Below, piece after piece: positions 20,678 through 30,117 of a DNA stretch of 64,000 bases (position 1 is its first letter; the number at the start of each line of letters is the position of its first letter). Source of the stretch: Gautieria morchelliformis (lineage: Eukaryota > Basidiomycota > Agaricomycetes > Gomphales > Gomphaceae); assembly GCA_015179125.1 (NCBI GenBank), contig WHVA01000025.1:406788-470787 (forward strand), read 5' to 3'. Below the pieces are notes generated by a model, which was not told where the DNA came from, did no database searches, and was given only the letters and a program-made list of their open reading frames with translations. The translations under genes were made by a program, and so were the position numbers.

Positions 20678-22123
20678 CTAGCCGCATCTGGGGAGGTTGC
20701 GTGGCTTGCCCACCCCCCGAAGCTCTAGATAGCTATCTAGGGCTTCAAGGTCCTTGCAGGATGACATGGGTTCCCATGTCATGTCGCCTAGGGTCCAACG
20801 GACCTGGAATTCCAGGTCCGTCGAGTTTATCCTTCGATGTGCGATAATCTCGTCGATGAGCCACTCCTCGTCGTCATTTGCTCTGAAGTCATAAAATGAC
20901 TTGGCCTCACGACGAGGGAACAATTCGTCGTTGTTAGCCTCGTATCGCCGTATGAGGCTGGAATGGAAGACCGGCGAAATGCGACGGCTTTTCAGTTCGT
21001 CGGGAAGCTCGAGGGTCAACGTCGAGGCGTCGTTGTGAGCCTTGACGACGCGGTACGGTCCGATGTACCGCGGGACTAGTTTTCTGGCTCTTCCTTTTGG
21101 GAGAGTTAGGTTTTGTGTCGAAAGGTAGACACGGTCATTGGCCGCGTACCTGTCGCTCGCCATACGTTTCTTATTTGTGTGAAACGTTTGCGTCACTCGA
21201 TGCTCTATGATTGCATCGTGTGCCGCCATCAGGTTCCATTTTGCCTGACGTGCGAACTGGGCCACCCCCTTGAACGGGGTGTCCGCGGCTATGGGGAGGT
21301 CTATCCGCGGCATATAGCCGTGGTTCAGCTCGAAAGGTGCGAACCCTGTGGTTGCACTGACGTTGCTGTTGAGGGCGACCTCAACCATTGGGCATTTCAT
21401 TGCCCAATCCTTCTGATCGTCTCTGACGACCGCGCGCAAGAGCTGGCCGATCGAGCGGTTTTCCCGCTCGGTTGCTCCATCCGTTTGTGGGTGGAAGGCA
21501 GTTGACATGAGGAGCTTAGTCCCCATGAGTCGCTGGAGTTCACGCCAGAAGATCGAGGTGAACTTTGAGTCCCTGTCCAAGACGATGGAGTCGGGAACTC
21601 CGTGTAGTTGGATGACCTCCTTCAGAAACAGCCAGGCTACTCCCTTGGCTGACATGCTCGTTGTGGTTGGTACGAGGTGTACGAGCGACGTTAGTCGGTC
21701 GATGACTACCATTAGGTAGTCACAGTCATTGGATTTAGGCAGGGGCCCCATGAAGTGGATGCCAATCGACTGCCACGGCCTATCTGGAATGGGTAGGCTG
21801 TGTAGGAGGCCTTTGGGCTGTTGTGGCCCAGTTTTCGTCATCTGACTCCTCATGCACAATGTGCAGAACGCTTCTATGTCTGGGTTCATGTCCGGCCACC
21901 AATATGCTCTTCGAACGTAGTTTGAAGTCTTCAGATGGCCGTAGTGGCCGACTATCTGATGTGCCCGATCGATGATAATTTCGATCAGCTTCCTTCCCCC
22001 TTGAAGAACAGAGCGGGGGACGGCAATGACGTCTCTCTTGAGCTGATTCTTAGTCCAGATCAGCCTGTCCCGGATCCCGAATCTCGGGTGCGCGTCCGGG
22101 TGCGCCATGATCTTTGTGAACAT
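20678..22123 (-). CDS. integrase with chromodomain, gypsy E (481 codons, open)
   Basis: This is an uninterrupted frame. Residues about 60-105 hold the H-H-C-C zinc site (HQIVGHYGH ... CTLCMRSQ). The catalytic core runs from about 115 to 230: SIGIHFMGPLP stands where the first catalytic Asp (DFxGP) is expected, so His replaces it. The second Asp is in IVLDRDSKF and the Glu in GATERENRS. The GPY/F-type module (VPRYIGPYRVVKAHNDAST) and an HSSLIRRYE block follow. A chromodomain (IDEIIAHRR, FQVRWTLGDMTWEPMSS) ends the protein. The open frame suggests recent decay elsewhere, but the D-to-H change predicts an inactive enzyme. The reading frame starts at an internal Met; in life it would be part of a polyprotein. 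Confidence 0.85.
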   Translation of the reverse strand: MFTKIMAHPDAHPRFGIRDRLIWTKNQLKRDVIAVPRSVLQGGRKLIEIIIDRAHQIVGHYGHLKTSNYVRRAYWWPDMNPDIEAFCTLCMRSQMTKTGPQQPKGLLHSLPIPDRPWQSIGIHFMGPLPKSNDCDYLMVVIDRLTSLVHLVPTTTSMSAKGVAWLFLKEVIQLHGVPDSIVLDRDSKFTSIFWRELQRLMGTKLLMSTAFHPQTDGATERENRSIGQLLRAVVRDDQKDWAMKCPMVEVALNSNVSATTGFAPFELNHGYMPRIDLPIAADTPFKGVAQFARQAKWNLMAAHDAIIEHRVTQTFHTNKKRMASDRYAANDRVYLSTQNLTLPKGRARKLVPRYIGPYRVVKAHNDASTLTLELPDELKSRRISPVFHSSLIRRYEANNDELFPRREAKSFYDFRANDDEEWLIDEIIAHRRINSTDLEFQVRWTLGDMTWEPMSSCKDLEALDSYLELRGVGKPRNLPRCG

Positions 22124-22336
22124 GGTGTCCCTGTGGTACGCGTCTCGTAGGACCTTGGACAGGTCTACGCCTTGCTCAATGATCCGGCACAGGGGTGCAC
22201 CATCATTTCCTGCGGCGATGGCTCTGACGTCATCGTTGTCATCGTGGGACGCGGTGACGTTCGCAGGCTCTGGTGAGCCCTCATTTAATGCAGCGGCTTC
22301 CGTTACTCCCTTGCCTCTGTCTTCTCAGCGAGGCGT

Positions 22337-23346
22337 TTAGAGCGTCTTGTCGCCGCTGTTCGCAACTCGACATACCGGTCGGTGGGCAATGTAGTGTGCC
22401 AGATACTGTACCAGCCTGAGGAAACGCTGGACGTCGTTGAACGTCCGTGGCCTGTGCCATTCGCGGATGCGTTGCACCTTATCCTCGTCGGCATGTACTC
22501 CTCGGCCATCGATCATATGGCTGAGGCACTCCATTTGGATGGAGTAGAGGTCCACCTTTTTCTTGCTCAGAAAGAGGTGGTTCTTCCTCAGTCTGTCAAA
22601 GACAATGTAGAGGTGCTCTTCATGCTCTTGTATTGAGAGCGAGAATATGAAGATGTCATCCATGTATACATGGACGAAGCGACCTATGCAGTTGCGGAAA
22701 ATGGCTGTCATCAGCCGTTGGAATGTTGATGGGGCACAGTCCCCCATCTGTATCACCTGGGTCCTGAAGGTGCCGAGGATCGTGGCAAAGGCTGTCTTTG
22801 CTACGTGATCCAGATGAATCCAGATCTGCTCGTATGCTTCTGACATATCGAGTTTTGTTCGATATTAGCAGCGAGCCATGTCGCTGCGTATGATATCCTG
22901 ATCCGGGAAGGGCGTGACGTCCTTCACCGTGTTCTCGTTCTGCTGGCGCAGATCGAAGACGGTTCTCAACATACCGTTCTTCTTTGGCACACACATCATG
23001 GGCACGGCCTGCTGCACTACTGCCAGAATCCACCACTTTGCAGTGGTGTATCGTTCTATCTTTGCCGACAGTTCCTCTCAGAAGTGTTCGGGCATTTCGG
23101 TAGTTGATACCGCATGTGTTTGTTGGGATCGATGAGGTTGATCTCATGGTTGATCTCCCGCAGTGGTGGGAGTTCTAATGGAATTCCACTGACTAGGTCA
23201 GTGATTCTTTCCATCCATTCCTCGCCTCCGCAAGGAAGGTCATCATCCGTGAGGATGATGGTAGTGGTTGGCTTAGATGCCATTAGGCGCTGTTGGCGTC
23301 TATTAGGTCCCGCGGTGCACGGGCCCACTTTCCTTTTTCCCATCAC
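22337..23346 (-). pseudogene. reverse transcriptase, gypsy E, broken frames
   Basis: The pre-RT motif LPPLREINHEINLID lies near 23175-23130. Fingers/palm motifs run through several frames (MCVPKKNGMLRTVFDLRQQN near 22990-22930, YRTKLDMSEAYEQIWI near 22860-22810), with a TAA just before YRTKLD. FRNCIGRFVHVYMDDIFIFS (about 22710-22650) has the intact YMDD box. The thumb region ends LRLVQYLAHYIAH near 22390, after which the frame is lost and the RNase H domain is absent. Confidence 0.85.
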
Positions 23347-23429
23347 TTTCCCCGTTAGGTGAGAGCATCTCTCCCTACGGCTGTAGGGTGAGTTCGAGGA
23401 CGAGTCGTCCCGCGACTCATCCTCCTGGC

Positions 23430-24305
23430 TTCAATGAGCCAGGTTCGGCTTCGGCACCTGGGTGATCATGCTCACCCGTGGCCCTTTGTCCTCGTTCTTC
23501 GATTCATCGTCGAATGAGACCTTGCCCGTGGAGATCACCTTGTTTCCCTTGCGAATCGTCCCTGGGCTCGAGAAGTCCAGGGTTATGCCGAATCTCCTTA
23601 GGAACGGTGTCCCTAAGATCGCATCGTAATATTCGACGTTTGCTACGTCGAAATATTCGTCGTATGTCCCAGACCAAACTTGATGGTCATGTTCGGTCCA
23701 TAGTTGATCGTGGACTGGCTGCCTATGCAGGCTAGTTGCAGCGCGATTGGTTGCTCCAGGGAGAACGTCTTCATCCCTGTAGCTCGCATGGATTTGGGGG
23801 ACAGCAGTACCCCTTCGCTGCCGCTATCTAGCAGGCAGTGGGCTTTTACGCCGTTTATTTCCCAGTACCCCGATAGGGTACGGTTCTCACTGCGCGGACG
23901 CATTGGCCGCATCCTGTGTTTGCTTCGATGGTGATACACCGGCTCGGCCGCCTTGTCTGGCGTGATCGATGTGCGTGCCACCATAACCTTCATGGCGGTC
24001 TCGTCTTCCAGCGCGAATCTGATCGCACTGGACCTGTAGGTGGTATTTTCCACCTCCTCGTCCCATTCATAGTATTGGGATGGCTCTGGGTCCCATTCTT
24101 CAGTGGGCGCATCTCCGTTGTCCGGAGTGTCGTTGGGTTGGGGATCACGGGGATCACCCTCCCCCTCTTCATCAATTTGTTGAAGAGAATTTTGACCGAG
24201 ATCCGTTTCCGGATCCTCGGCTTCATTGTCGTGCCTCATGGCCACTGTCCTTATACCGGACCTAACCAGGGGCACTCTGCCTTCTTGTGGCCAGGTTGGC
24301 TGCAT
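23430..24305 (-). pseudogene. retropepsin-type protease, gypsy E
   Basis: The minus-strand frame 24305-23643 carries an acidic linker and the protease core VKAHCLLDSGSEGVLL, with the active-site DSG at about 23825. It continues after a frame change as NVEYYDAILGTPFLRR and DFSSPG (about 23640-23570), the ILGTPFL motif typical of gypsy proteases. The two frames are offset, so this copy is broken, but both flaps and the catalytic Asp are present. It overlaps the end of gag. Confidence 0.8.
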
Positions 24306-26141
24306 TCAAAGCATGTGGTGTTGCTTTGGCTGCCGCTGGGCCTGTCGTTGGGCCGGCCCAACGTTTTCGTCGGTGGGGCAGGTCGTGGGGACGACCCTGA
24401 TGCTTGAGGCTGTTTAGCTTCAGGCGGGCGTCCAGCTTGTGCTGGGCGTGAGGGCGGTAGCTGTAGCCCTGTTCCGCTTCTTGCGAACAGGCTGGGTCTG
24501 GTCAGGCCCGTTTGTGCCAACGGCTTTCTCCCTGTGAGCCGGGCAGCACTTGCCGTTGCTGCTCCGCTTTCTGTGCGGCGCATCCCCATGTTGTATCGGG
24601 ATGCCTCCTCGATCATCCAGGCCATCTCGAAGAGTTGCTCTATTGAGCTGCTCTTGGCATTATAGCCCTTTTTAAGGACCTTGTTGCGCAGCTTTTCATG
24701 CAGTGCCGATACGAACCGTCTCAGGAACGTGTAACTCGTCTGGCGGCTGTATCATACCTGCCGCGTATTTCGTGAGCTCGTTCAGCATCTCCTGAACGGT
24801 TTTCATGCCTTGCATGACCGCGTCAAATTTATTCGATGCGTGATGGTATATCAGTGTGTGCAGGAACCTCTTTTGAAGGCCTTGCATCACTGATTCCAGT
24901 GTCCAGCTGCGGACCTGGCGATCAAAGCGTTCAACGTTTCGAAGGAACCACTCCTGGGCTTCGCCGGTGAGGCGAGTGCCCACATAGCCGACCTGTGTGT
25001 CAATGCTGGTTGGCCCTAGGAGGCAATTCATTTTTAGCCATCGTAGGATGGCTGCCACGAAGACTTCACACTCTTCGAGGTCCGATCCCCCTGCATATGG
25101 CTCGGGGTGGGCCAATTTTATGCCGGCCTTCGCCAGCACAGACTTCTCCGGGTCTGTGTCCGCAGCGTCTGCTAACGCCACGCGGATCATCCCTGTGATT
25201 CCGTCGTACGGCTCCATTGGTACGACGTCGGCCTGGTCAGGGATTCCCTGGCCTTCCGTTGGGGCCATGGATTGCTCACGCGGTTGTGACGCCACGCGGG
25301 GCAGGCTGTTATATGCCCTAACGGGCCCCGGGCCCAGATCGGGCTCGGGATCGGGAGCATTTTGTGCTCTCGGTTCCGGGGGCGTTTTGTGCCTGGTGTC
25401 CCCGGTCAATCCTGCGTTGCGGATCTGTAGCCTGCTGTTGTAGGCTGCGTGCGCTTGCCGTGCGTCTTGTACGGCTTGCGTGAGCTGCTCATCGGGCAGC
25501 TGAGCGGTGTGGCTGTGGGCCACCGTTTCTTCAGCATTCTTCGCTAGTAGCTTGAGTGCCCGTGTGTGGCGGCGCATGGCTGCAGCTTCTTTGCGCTGCC
25601 AGAGTGCGACTTCGAGCTCTAAGCTCTCAGTCGTCGTTTCAGAGTCAGGCTCTGAGGCGACCTGATCCCTAACGATCTGTTGGATCGTTTTACGGCTGTC
25701 CGTTGGTGCAGCCGGTTGTTCCTGAGGTTCGTTCCCAAACCTTACGTCCTGTTCGACCAGGACGGCTGGCGGCGGCATTCGCTGCTTGTCTTGCTCCTTT
25801 CGGCATGGGTCTTCCACGTCGCGACTGCGTTCGTTGGCTGCAGACTGTCGCGAGCTCGGACGAGTTGCATCGCATTCCCCGCGTGGGCGGAGTGCTTTCT
25901 GGACGTCCTCCAGCGTGGCTGCGTCTTGCAGCCTGACCTCCTCCGCCTGGTGGAGTTCCTTGCCGATTGCCATTAGGGTGGCGGCGGCATTGTCAAGCTG
26001 CGATGCCAGCTGATCGTGCTTGTGGCGCGTCAGCGTATTTCGGTGCAGCGCAGCCTGCACCTGTTTGTTCAGGGCCTCTGCCGTCTTGTGGTTGATGGCG
26101 TGAGCCCTCAAGCTCTTGCGACTAGAGCTCGAGTATTCCAA
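24251..26141 (-). pseudogene. gag with CCHC zinc knuckle, gypsy E
   Basis: The long frame 26141-24696 (481 codons) starts with a charged, Gln-rich helical region and reaches the retrotransposon capsid domain near residues 350-460 (GEAQEWFLRNVERFDRQV, SVMQGLQKRFLH). After a frameshift near 24700 the nucleocapsid part 24625-24251 follows, with a Pro/Gly-rich linker and CFECSQPGHKKAEC, a CX2CX4HX4C knuckle that binds the element RNA. The capsid protein would assemble virus-like particles. One frameshift separates capsid from nucleocapsid. Confidence 0.85.
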
Positions 26142-26711
26142 GTCCTGACCATCATCTGGGGCTCATCTCTTTTGCCGTCGTCCTCCTTCAGGGACGGTCG
26201 TCGTCGCTCTACTTCATGAGCGTCAGTTTGAGTCGTGGCTTTGTGCCCGCCTCGACATTGTTGCTCTACCGTCTGACGACGGCGAGACTTCTCTGCCCTT
26301 TCCTTTGTCTTTGGGCAGAGAGAGATGGGGGGGCAGCGCCGGCTCATTGCCCGGCGTCGTCTCTTCTTCAGCCACGCTCGACGAGATGTGGTCAGGATTT
26401 TCCTCGTCCTCTACTCAGGGGACGAGGGCGGTGAGATCTACGATCTCTCCGTCTTCTATCGTCCTGGTCTCTTGATCCAGGATAGCGTCAGCCATCGTGT
26501 CGCTGGGCTGTGCCTGGGGCGTGGACCTCAAGCTCATCGCTCGTGTCCGTCTTCGACTGCGTGGAATCATCATGCTCGCAGCCAACAGTAGAAGGTCTAC
26601 TGGAGGGTCTCAACGATTGTTAGTTATCGACGCAGCGATCTTTTTCAAGATTGCTTCGAATCCACTATCGGTTGGTCGCGTGGCGATCAACCGCAGGATA
26701 GTTCAAAAAGG

Positions 26712-26924
26712 TGTAAAGATGTCTATCTTAAACCTCAAGTCACAAGAGCACGACAGAACTTGACCAATGTGTGGTATTCTGATGCTACGTAGTGACAGTG
26801 TAAGGGTAAGATGCGATGTGTACTGCTAGCCGGTTCCCACGCATAAACTATACAGTGGGTCCCTAAGGGGCCCACTGGGATTATGTAATAACTAATGTAC
26901 ATGTAGATACACGGGTTATTTACA
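26712..26924 (-). repeat. 5' LTR of gypsy E
   Basis: 213 bp; the plus strand starts TGTAAAGATG and ends GGGTTATTTACA. It matches the LTR at 34766-34997 over TATACAGTGGGTC and the surrounding 150 bp. The following bases GGCCATATGG belong to LTR C. The sequence to its left (GTTCAAAAAGG) is the start of the internal leader. Confidence 0.75.
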
Positions 26925-27641
26925 GGCCATATGGCGAATGTGGTGAATAGCGAATGGAGCGAGGAGTGAATGGAGCGAAGACGAGCAAACATGGAAGAGT
27001 GGTGAACGGGAAAACAGGGATAGCTGGGTACAAGAAATAAATGAGTCATGACAGCCTGCACCTCCTTGCAATTCATGATAGGACCAGTGATGAACCATCA
27101 ATCCAGGTAAAGGATGTCGATCGTGTTTGATGGCATGGCTACTGGCGAATGATATGAGTAGCGAATGGTCATTTGGTGAATGTGGCGAATAGTGAATGGA
27201 GCAAAGAGTGAATGGAGCGAAGCCGAGCAAACATGGAAGAGTGGTGGTGAAAGGGAAAACAGGGATAGCTGGATACAAGAAATGAATGGGTCATGACAAC
27301 TGTGTAGTTAAAACTTCAGCAAAGCTAATTTGTCCTGCCCTGCAGTGGTATGAGTCCCATTGAGTCCAACCTGCACGGAGGCTGCAACTGACACTATCCG
27401 AATGCATCCTGAGCATGTGGGTCTGTCATGGAGTGGGAGTTTAACAGATGATGGGTTCTATGATAGATGAGGGCCCCAACACCTGGCGTCCTGGCAGGAA
27501 TGATGCGAATAGCGAATGCGAAAGCAGTATGGCGACGAATATTTTGGCAAGATATTCGCTGGTTCGGGAAGCCGTTCGCTGGTTCAGGAGGTCATTCGCT
27601 GTGTGCTGAGGGATGATTCGCAGAATAAATGAATCATGACA
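26925..27641 (-). repeat. right part of a long LTR C
   Basis: It aligns with the first 700 bp of the long plus-strand copy at 55750-57314, including two internal TCATGACA module ends (near 27053 and 27297) and the terminal GAATCATGACA. It breaks off exactly where LTR E starts, inside CATTCGCCATATGGCC, which shows that E inserted into C. Flanks of the combined C (ACCTA left, CCATA right) do not match. Confidence 0.75.
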
Positions 27642-27809
27642 CCATACCATCGAGCAGTTTTATGACCCAGGATATGGTACAGATACGGTAACCGTAAGTT
27701 GGCCGTACGACATATGGCCATAACCGTATACAGTACGGCGCCGAGCCCTAATGGGAGCTTTAGCTTGTGTCCAGTGATGTACAAAAAATGAAAATTTTAT
27801 AGTGTTCAA
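27642..27809. repeat. CGTAC/CCATATG-rich palindromic patch
   Basis: It contains GGTACAGATACGGTAACCGTA, GGCCGTACGACATATGGCC and CGTATACAGTACGGCG. A similar set (CCGTACGAC, CCATATGAC, GCCGTATCCGTA, GTACAGCACTGAG) lies at 35600-35765, so this is a small repeat with internal symmetry. Class unknown. Confidence 0.4.
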
Positions 27810-28880
27810 TTTTAGATTAAAATGTTAATTAGTGCCTTTTTATCAAATGAAATCTGTTGCTTAGTGGTTGAAACCACTATATTCGCCTCCCCTCTGTGTG
27901 CTGACTAAGCTCTTCGGGGTGCGTACAACACTGATGAATGAGGGTCACGTGACCGTGTCGTCAGAAGAACAGTGTCGATCCAAGGGATAGTCAAATCAAA
28001 AGCGTTCGCTTTTAAGGTAGTATAGAGTAAACAGTGATAGTAGACTCTCAACGAAGATTTGGAATAAACTGTTAAGAACTGAGCTCTGTAACTATCAAAC
28101 AAGATTACAGCAATTTCAGGAGGCAGAAAAAATCGATTCTGGATAATTTTGTTCATACATTCGTGCTAGCTATTTATACTATTTTAGTAGTAAGTACTAG
28201 TACTCAAGATACTAGATAAATGGGTCGGGAAGGCTGTTTGTAACTAGGGAGTGACTAATTAATAGTCATAATGTCATGGGGTGATGGGGATGATGTTAGG
28301 ATTCTCTGGGCTTTGGAGCAAGGGTCTATACCTAGTATACAAAGCCCCTGTCAACATAATACTGAGATAATAGCCAGTGAGACGTGTCATGGAGCTAGAA
28401 TAGAGAATGATACTATATTTGCCCTGCCTAGCATAAATGCTAGGCTTGGAGATGGGGCCGCTGTCTCTGTGCCTCTCTTGTGTGGCAGCTGATTGAGTAT
28501 ATGTGTTGCAGATGACTTTCTCAGGTCACTCCACAACACCCTGTACCCCTGCGCAGTCTACTATTCTCTGCGGCGTTTGGTGCCCGTACCCCTCGGTACC
28601 TATGGCCTGGCGCCTGTCGACGTCATGGCTGATACCATCACCCGATAGGCGCGCCGTCCCTGATCGACCGCACGTGGCCGACGCTCGAACTCCTGTATAC
28701 TACCCGATCTATGGGTAATATAGCGTGTCGTAAGATTCGTGTGATCGTCGTTTGCGCCGACGTCTATCGTGAATGTAGTTTGTGTTTCTTTTGATTTTTT
28801 TGTTTTGATTTTCTCTTCTTTTTTTATTAGTTTCTTTTTATATAAATGATTTGAGTAAGATAATTGCGTTTATCCCAACA
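27810..28880 (-). repeat. LTR-like insertion, family B, copy 2
   Basis: 1071 bp flanked by TTCAA at 27805-27809 and TTCAA at 28881-28885. The plus strand begins TTTTAGATTAAAAT and ends TATCCCAACA, as in copy 1 at 9765-12072. It contains CACGTGACC (near 27945) and a T-rich block near 28790-28840. No coding content. Confidence 0.88.
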
Positions 28881-28885
28881 TTCAA

Positions 28886-29294
28886 TTGCATGAATACAAA
28901 TATGAAGCTTGTTGCTTATGTTTTGTGGAGTCATTGTACCAAAAAATCATGCTATTCGAAGTAGAATTGAGCTCACAATTGCACTCGCAAGGTAGGTATT
29001 TTTTTCAAACTCAGAAAAGGCGTGCGCCTTATGTCATGCAAAGAGCTGTAAAGTCACGTGATGTAATGGACGCATCGTCTGGAAAAGTGCCTGGTGCTGC
29101 CACCACCGGTCACCGAGCAGCAAGTAATTTATGGGACCACTTTAAAACATATTAGAGGTCATTGTTATAATTTTTTTTAAATTATTCTTGAGTTACTGGT
29201 TCAACTACATGCCTCACAAGCCCTTTGTCACTCGTCCCAGAAGGCCCATACATCACGACATAATTAAATTGATTCTTAGCTATTCACACAGGAC
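28886..29294. other. no clear gene; short open frame
   Basis: A plus-strand frame of 89 codons (28886-29155) ends GHRAASNLWDHFKTY*. The LWDHF string recalls BED-type zinc fingers of hAT elements, but the Cys/His pattern is not there, so I do not assign it. Confidence 0.25.
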
Positions 29295-29558
29295 GGGACC
29301 ATCTCTTCACGGTGCTGCGTCGGCCACAACACCAATGACTCACACCTACTAGGAATTCCTCGTTGAAGAGCAATAATTGTAATGCTCTGAAGTATTGCGG
29401 CGTCTTCAGAAACACGGCCTCTACACCAAACCTGATAAATGCAAATGGCACCGTGACTCTGTGGAATAAAATAATTTAACATCTCTATTTCGATAATCTA
29501 AAGAAACCTTGACCCAAGAGGTGTTGTGGCCGACACAGCACCGTGAAGAGATGGTCCC
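29295..29558. mobile_element. 264-bp element with 39-bp terminal inverted repeats
   Basis: The left arm 29295-29333 (GGGACCATCTCTTCACGGTG ...) pairs with the right arm 29520-29558 (... CACCGTGAAGAGATGGTCCC) with a single mismatch. The 186-bp interior has no reading frame. No clear target duplication (flanks AGGAC and AATAG). It is probably a MITE. It ends 559 bp upstream of the NACHT-ankyrin start codon. Confidence 0.75.
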
Positions 29559-30117
29559 AATAGCGCGGCATCTTGGTACAAGCCTCTCCTCTGAAGATGA
29601 AGTCGAAGCTTCAAGGCTTGCGCCGAACCTAGCATCCGTGTGGGCTGGAATGTGTGACGTCAGGCTTACCTAATCTATCTGGGTATTCCTGGAACGAACC
29701 AGAGCACGTTACTCACTGTACGCACATCTTCCCACGTCCGTGTCTCCACTGCCGCCGCTCCAGTGCGCTGCGACATAATCTGCCTGCACCGGCTGGGCAA
29801 CCGTGCACCACACATTCCCGTAAGTTCTAACATGAGAGCGGAAACCGATCTTCGTATATCCTCTGCTGTGCCCTCGATCAATTGGCAATGGATCGATGCC
29901 TCGACAAGAATACGGCTGTACACGCAGCCTGGGAAGACAGGAAAGGCTCTGATTGTCGTCATCCGACACCCTTCGTTCGGTGAGGCAGCATCGCTTGACC
30001 CTGACGAGTGTCACAAGAATGAACCGCCTTGTGCCAATGCTGTGCCGATGTCACGATGAACTTAAAAGCGGCAGCCAGCGCCTGGAACCTCAAGTGCACC
30101 CACCACCAGCAACCAGA
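29559..30117 (+). promoter_or_regulatory. upstream region of the NACHT-ankyrin gene
   Basis: This is non-coding sequence between the MITE-like element and the start codon. I see no unambiguous TATA box; the last 60 bases before the ATG are A/C-rich (CACCCACCACCAGCAACCAGA). Promoter role is inferred from position only. Confidence 0.3.

Larger units (their letters stand above)
19914..26924 (-). mobile_element. Ty3/gypsy element E, chromodomain type, 3' LTR missing
   Basis: Minus-strand order: LTR (26924-26712), gag with zinc knuckle, protease, RT, integrase, chromodomain, then an extra ORF. The RNase H region expected between RT and integrase is missing (only about 210 nt separate them). No LTR is found at the left end; the element stops at 19914 against a truncated LTR C, so a deletion took the 3' LTR and part of C. 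GC content is higher than in the neighbourhood. Confidence 0.85.

Noticed and set aside
24995..25443. Plus-strand frames of 67-163 codons across 22-26 kb
   Set aside because: Antisense shadows of the GC-rich gag-pol of gypsy E.
28886..29155. hAT/BED zinc-finger gene suggested by LWDHF
   Set aside because: No Cys/His pattern and no transposase sequence nearby.
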